Below, piece by piece: positions 60,370 to 64,000 of a stretch of 64,000 nt of DNA. The position numbers and the translations under genes are program-made. Location: the NCBI GenBank assembly GCA_051453625.1, contig JBOZIK010000001.1:155161901-155225900 (forward strand), written 5' to 3'. The notes under the pieces are model-generated. The model was not told where the DNA came from and searched no databases. It saw only the letters and a list, made by a program, of their open reading frames with translations. The DNA is from Welwitschia mirabilis. Its lineage: Eukaryota > Gnetophyta > Gnetopsida > Welwitschiales. Within the stretch, counting starts at the first letter, position 1. Every line of letters begins with the position of its first letter.

Positions 60370-60957
60370 TTAACCCTTCATCTCTGCTTTTGTAGCTTGG
60401 TTTCTCTCATGAAATGAAGCTTTGTCTTCCTTGGATTCCTTATTGGATCCAATGTGGCTGCCTTCAGTACAAGTAGTTTGTGACTGACTGTCACTGTTTC
60501 TAGTTTGTTCAGTTGAATGGGAATTTTCATTTGATTGCTTCACAGCTTCCACTTTATGCTCTGCTTTGATATCAGTGGAACCTCTGCCAGAGTCAATCAT
60601 AGTCAGTTTCTTAGCAGAATTTCCATTTGATTGCTTGACAGGTTTCACTTTATGGTCTGTTTTCATATCACTGGGACCTTTGCCAGAGTCAGTCACAGCC
60701 AGTTTCTGAACAGTTTCTTCCAAAGCATCAAGCCTGGAACTTAGTTCTCTCAAGATCTTTTCACTCTCCTTGATAGGAATGCCTTTATCTTTCTCATTGG
60801 AACTTAGTCCTCTCAGGATCTTTGTGCTTTCCTTTGTTGAAATGTCTTTATCTCTCTCACTGGTATCAGTAGAATCTTTACTCTTATCAGTTGTTTCTGT
60901 CTCAGATGACTCTGTCAACTTTTCTTCCTCTGCAAGCTTTTCCCTCTTTTCCAGTTC
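60370..60957 (-). CDS. Probable terminal exon of a host gene: charged, coiled-coil C-terminal tail (195 aa)
   Basis: The minus strand has an open frame of 195 codons ending in TAA at 60,372-60,370. A plausible splice acceptor, CAATTTCAG, lies at 60,966-60,958, and the frame has no ATG at its beginning, so it should be a last exon rather than a complete gene. The encoded tail begins ELEKREKLAEEEKL and is Ser/Thr/Glu/Lys-rich. It contains a heptad-like ILRELSSRLDALEETVQKLA (about residues 60-80 of the exon). It also holds two internal duplications, a 21-residue and a 32-residue unit. Base composition is richer in GC than the neighbouring repeats and codon use is balanced. I could not assign a family. 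Upstream exons would lie to the right, beyond or under LINE H. Confidence 0.7.
   Translation of the reverse strand, partial: ELEKREKLAEEEKLTESSETETTDKSKDSTDTSERDKDISTKESTKILRGLSSNEKDKGIPIKESEKILRELSSRLDALEETVQKLAVTDSGKGPSDMKTDHKVKPVKQSNGNSAKKLTMIDSGRGSTDIKAEHKVEAVKQSNENSHSTEQTRNSDSQSQTTCTEGSHIGSNKESKEDKASFHERNQATKAEMKG
60533..60724 (-). repeat. 96-bp in-frame tandem duplication inside the exon
   Basis: GATTGCTT plus CA...TTCACTTTATG occurs at 60,533 and 60,629 (period 96 bp = 32 codons). At the protein level TDSGKGPSDMKTDHKVKPVK is repeated as IDSGRGSTDIKAEHKVEAVK. Frame is preserved, so the repeat was tolerated by selection or is recent. Confidence 0.9.
60747..60872 (-). repeat. 63-bp in-frame tandem duplication inside the exon
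   Basis: CTCTCAAGATC at 60,747 and CTCTCAGGATC at 60,810 start copies with a 63-bp period (21 codons). The protein reads ERDKDISTKESTKILRGLSS then EKDKGIPIKESEKILRELSS. Frame preserved. Confidence 0.88.
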
Positions 60958-61424
60958 CTGAAATTGAAGTACCCCTTTAGTGTTTTCCCTTACAAAATAT
61001 ACTTGCTAAATGTCTTATACAAAAGGAAATGAAATCAATTAAAGTTTTGGAAGAAATATACTACAGAAAAACTGATACTTTAGTATTTTATTTATCTCAA
61101 ATCGAAAAAACCCTTAAGCCATATAGGTAGCTGCAATTGATATTCTAGTTCATTAATGTATGATTAAGAAGACTTCATCCAACTTTTATAGGCTACAAAT
61201 CCGGAAGCACATTTTGAGAAAGCACTTCAGGAAAATCCTTTTGAGACGTGGCTGTTAGTTGCTACAGATGCCATACACTACCATTGATTGCTAATGAAGG
61301 ATATAACAATGAAGACAAACCAAGATGCAATTTTCAAGTTTGTAAAGCAGTAAAATAACACTATTTCTGAACGAAAGGTAAATAAGGAAGGCCAATAAGG
61401 ATTAGCAAGTGGGAAAAAACTCAT
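60958..61424 (-). other. Putative intron, no recognised feature
   Basis: It follows the putative acceptor on the minus strand. The open frame upstream of the acceptor ends at a stop near 60,993. Nothing else is identified. Confidence 0.4.
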
Positions 61425-61640
61425 AACTCGACTTGACTCAAAGCCAACTTGGCACAGACTCGGGAGTCAAAAAGAGTCACTGGAGAGTTTCATGTACGAA
61501 CTCCCTGAGACTTGCGAAAACTCACCAAGACTCATAAGTTTCAGGAGCTGACTCGGACTCGGTGATTTTCTGCCCACCCGACTCACAAGTTCAAAAAAGC
61601 TCGGGACTCGGAAAGTACTTGCCGTGACCTGGAGAGTCTT
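61425..61640. repeat. GACTC/GAGTC motif cluster
   Basis: In about 215 bp the pentamer GACTC occurs seven times and GAGTC three times, for example CAGACTCGGGAGTC, CTGACTCGGACTCGG, CCGACTCAC and GGGACTCGG. About 0.4 would be expected by chance. The block is richer in GC and CpG than its surroundings. It could be the end of an unrecognised DNA transposon or a set of binding sites. I cannot decide which. Confidence 0.6.
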
Positions 61641-62639
61641 GCAACAATGATTGTTGTTACAAGAGGAGAGGTGAAGATACATATTAGGAGACATAACAAT
61701 CATGCTTCACTGAAAAGAAACAAAATATAGAAAAACAAAGCGACAAGTTTAGCAACAGTAGGCCTCTCTGGAGCCTATGTCACTAGGAAGCATTGCATAC
61801 CTTTTTTAATTCTTAGCTTCAAAGAAAACAAGCCATGAATGCAAAAATTCATTTACAGCACCAAGTAGGCAGGTGCAATCTTTGCAACATTCTTTCATAC
61901 AAAATGACACAGATATTTCCAAAACCTTAAGACATTAGGTTCTTAAACAGTCAAAATTCACTAAAATACCATCCTTGAACAATCCATTTATCCCCTTTTT
62001 TAGAAAACACCCTAAGGTGATTTTATAACGATAACCAACAGTTACGACGATATGGGATACAAACTTGAAATATAATGAAGGAAAAAACAAAGATGGCTCC
62101 ACAATATAACAACTGTTGCAATTTTTAATTGATCTGATCGGTAAAATTTGGTATAGTTGAAATGTGATACTCGTTTTAATCAGTATTAAACTCATTTATA
62201 TTCACAAGGATTGGATCTCAAAATAAGTTGGATAATAAAACAAGCAGAGTGAATAACTGAGAAGAACATGGCAGAAGACATAATGACCACTAACAACTAA
62301 CATCTATACGACAGACCAGACATCTTAACCGAAACATTGTGTGTGAGTATAGGAAGAGCATTACATAATGGCTGGACGGTTCTTCTGAAGAGCCATAACA
62401 TCCCATCTCTAGAGGTGTTGTTGCTTTGTCTTCTTCCATGAACTCCCATTATGCTTCCTCAATCTGCTCCTGATTTTACTGATTTTTTGATTGCCAATTT
62501 TTGTTACAGTAGAACACCGGTGGACTGATAAACTTTCTGAGGATTGAAACTTGGCTCTTATACATTTTATTGGCCTGGATCGGGTGCATGTTAGCACACT
62601 GCTAAAGTACGCCTCTTTTTTGAAGCAAACTGCTTCTCT
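61641..62639. other. Unassigned spacer before LINE H
   Basis: No supported gene. Frames at 61,935-62,195 and 62,409-62,597 on the minus strand show no domain. The last 250 bases, with CTTCTCTCCTAGGGTTTC just before the ORF1 start, may be the 5' untranslated region of LINE H. Confidence 0.45.
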
Positions 62640-62659
62640 CCTAGGGTTTCAACAATTCC

Positions 62660-63691
62660 ATGGCTGCAATTGGTGATCAAGGTGTTTCTGATCAATCAAC
62701 AAAGGGGAAATCAAGTTCTGAGGGTGCTAATCCATCTTGGGCTCAAGTGGTGGCTAATAATCGAAGGCGTGAGGCTGGATTGGCACTCAAGTTCGTTCCA
62801 CAGCAATTTTCGGATACCAAAATTTTCATTGAAGAATCTGAATGGGAGAATGGCCTTAAAGACTGGGAGAATTGCCTTGTTGGATTCGTATATGGATTAA
62901 AACCACAATTGCCAAAGATTCAGAATTACATTCATAATCGATGGGGATCTGAGGCTGTGGCAAGTGCTCATGTGATTGAGAATGGTGTTTTCCTTTTCAA
63001 ATTCAAAGATCATGCGAAGATGATTGGAGTGATGGAATCTGGTCCTTGGCCATTTGGTAATCGGCCATTGATTCTCCAGCCATGGTCACCAGACATGGAA
63101 ATTGCGACCAACAAATTGACCAAATTCCCAATATGGTTCAAGCTTCCCCTGCTGTGATTTCATCTTTGGTCTCAATCGGTTCTAAGTAAGATAGCAAGTG
63201 TTGTAGGTAGACCCATTTGTACTGATGGTATCACGGCTTCACAAGGAAGACTGAATTATGCACGGATCTGTGTGGAGATTGAGCCACAAACAGTGTTACC
63301 AGAAAATGTTTGCTTAAAAGGACCTGGTGGAATCATGATAAACCAGAAATTGGAGTATGAATGGACCCCTGCAAAATGCTCTCATTGTTCATGTTTTGGC
63401 CATTCAACGAAATTGTGCAAATCCAAACCTAAACAGATCTGGGTTGCCAAGCCCAAGAACACTGCAGATGCAACGCTTCAGACAGATGCAGTGGTTGTAA
63501 AGCCCCCTTCACATCCAAAACAAAACGAAGTCCCTGGTTCTTCTCCTTCAGATGCTGGACCTGAACAGGACTCTGCTTCTCTTCCACCTCCTAAACAAGA
63601 AGATCAGGCTGACAGTGATGCGGTAACCACAGATCATGTGTGTTCAAACCCTTTCAGTCCTTTGTCTGGTGGGAAAGCACAGTCACAATAG
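62660..63691 (+). pseudogene. LINE H ORF1: DUF4283 and zinc-knuckle protein, one stop
   Basis: The protein would coat LINE RNA. From ATG at 62,660 the frame is open to the TAG at 63,691 except for one TGA at 63,155-63,157 (codon 166), for a total of 343 codons. Residues about 45-165 have the DUF4283 pattern: ESEWENGLKDWENCLVGFVY, IQNYIHNRWG, MESGPWPFGNRPLILQPW and TKFPIWFKLPLL, then the stop, then FHLW...LSKIASVVGRPICTD. A zinc knuckle CSHCSCFGHSTKLC (C-x2-C-x4-H-x4-C) spans residues 240-253. The tail is Pro/Ser/Gln-rich. A leader sequence with the AGGGTTTC phrase precedes the ATG. Confidence 0.9.
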
Positions 63692-63761
63692 AAACAACCT
63701 CAATCAAAGAAAAGTGGTAAGTTTTTTAGGAGTTCTAAAGGAAGGGGAGGTAAATCACAAT

Positions 63762-64000
63762 ATGGTTAATATGATTATTACCTCCTGGAATATTAGAGGT
63801 CTTAACGACCCTTCTAAACAATTTGAAGTTGATCGGTTTATTTCTCTCAATAAACTATATGTTTATCCTTGCTAGAGACTAAGGTTCATCTAGACAATGT
63901 AGATAGAGTCTTCAGAAATTGCTGTAGAAGACAGCACTGGTCTTTTATCCATAATTTTGATATTTCACATAATGGAAGGATCTTGGTGATGTGGAATCAT
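63762..64000 (+). pseudogene. LINE H ORF2: endonuclease start (partial, frameshifted)
   Basis: ORF2 encodes endonuclease and RT. From 63,762 MVNMIITSWNIRGLND is read, the conserved first motif of LINE endonucleases (EEP family, an Asn-containing WN-RG box). Near 63,850-63,860 the frame shifts by one base. LSLLETKVHLDNVDRVFRNC then QHWSFIHNFDISHNGRILVM and WNH continue to the window end. The Glu of LLETK is the metal-binding residue. It begins 70 bases after ORF1. The remainder lies outside the window. Confidence 0.88.

Larger units (their letters stand above)
62640..64000 (+). mobile_element. Element H: L1-type LINE, 5' part (runs off the right edge)
   Basis: ORF1 (62,660-63,691) carries a DUF4283-type domain and a CCHC knuckle, and ORF2 (from 63,762) starts with an endonuclease domain. 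This is the layout of plant L1-type LINEs. The copy has one stop in ORF1 and one frameshift in ORF2, so it is young compared with the LTR elements. It is antisense to the putative host exon. The RT lies beyond the window. Confidence 0.87.

Noticed and set aside
60770-60961. Plus-strand Ser/Leu-rich frame
   Set aside because: It is the antisense shadow of the minus-strand exon, whose repeats are in frame on the minus strand.
62670-62900. Second plus-strand frame overlapping LINE ORF1
   Set aside because: A shadow of ORF1 in another frame; only the ORF1 frame has a domain.
1-64000. CRISPR arrays, tRNA or rRNA genes, prokaryotic operons
   Set aside because: No regularly spaced short repeats, no cloverleaf or rRNA-like sequence, and no tightly packed genes were seen; the window is plant repeat DNA.

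Overview
The window looks like an intergenic or intron-dominated stretch of a large, repeat-rich plant nuclear genome. This rests on plant-type Ty3/gypsy lineages (Tat/Athila-like and Tekay/Del-like chromoviruses), one Ty1/copia element, plant L1-type LINEs with a DUF4283/zinc-knuckle ORF1, very high A+T and few CpGs in old repeats, and several N gaps. Heavily decayed, deeply nested LTR elements fit a slowly turning-over genome such as a gymnosperm. A very AT-rich lineage such as the Gnetales is an attractive guess, but nothing here proves the species. I see no bacterial gene, tRNA, rRNA or CRISPR array.

Layout. 1-4,219 is unassigned AT-rich DNA with a 148-bp tandem repeat. 4,220-8,970 (element A, minus strand) is a decayed Tat/Athila-like gag-pol. 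9,996-21,258 (element B, minus strand) is a Tekay/Del-like chromovirus with gag, protease, RT, RNase H, integrase and chromodomain remnants, a primer-binding site, a polypurine tract, a long 5' LTR and a truncated, rearranged 3' LTR. 21,260-24,500 (element C, plus) is a second decayed chromovirus pol. 24,850-29,690 holds nothing I recognise. 29,700-30,434 is a (CA)n and alternating purine-pyrimidine tract. 30,435-37,684 (element D, plus) is an LTR-bounded Tat/Athila-like element with gag and protease but no visible RT or integrase. 38,480-39,030 is a small gypsy pol scrap. 39,144-58,975 (element E, plus) is a roughly 20-kb composite: an Athila-like element with LTRs at both ends. A Ty1/copia element (F, 46,856-51,531) is inserted in its integrase, a LINE 3' end (G, 52,010-52,810) lies downstream of pol, a block of different composition sits in its left LTR, and a possible third ORF lies near its 3' end.

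The right end (58,976-64,000) is less AT-rich. It carries the best host-gene candidate, a minus-strand terminal exon (60,370-60,957) encoding a low-complexity coiled-coil tail built from two internal tandem duplications. It also holds a dense GACTC-motif patch and the 5' end of a comparatively well-preserved L1-type LINE (H, from about 62,640), which runs off the window.

The parts do not form a pathway. They record successive insertions: E first, then F inside E's integrase; D into a Z-DNA-like tract; and LINE H close to, and antisense to, the putative host exon. Nearly every retroelement reading frame is broken by stops that mostly fit C-to-T or G-to-A decay. No clearly new functional system is evident. 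The most original leads are the duplicated host exon, the GACTC patch, the unassigned coding-like block in E's left LTR and the CpG-bearing segment at 11,927-12,085.
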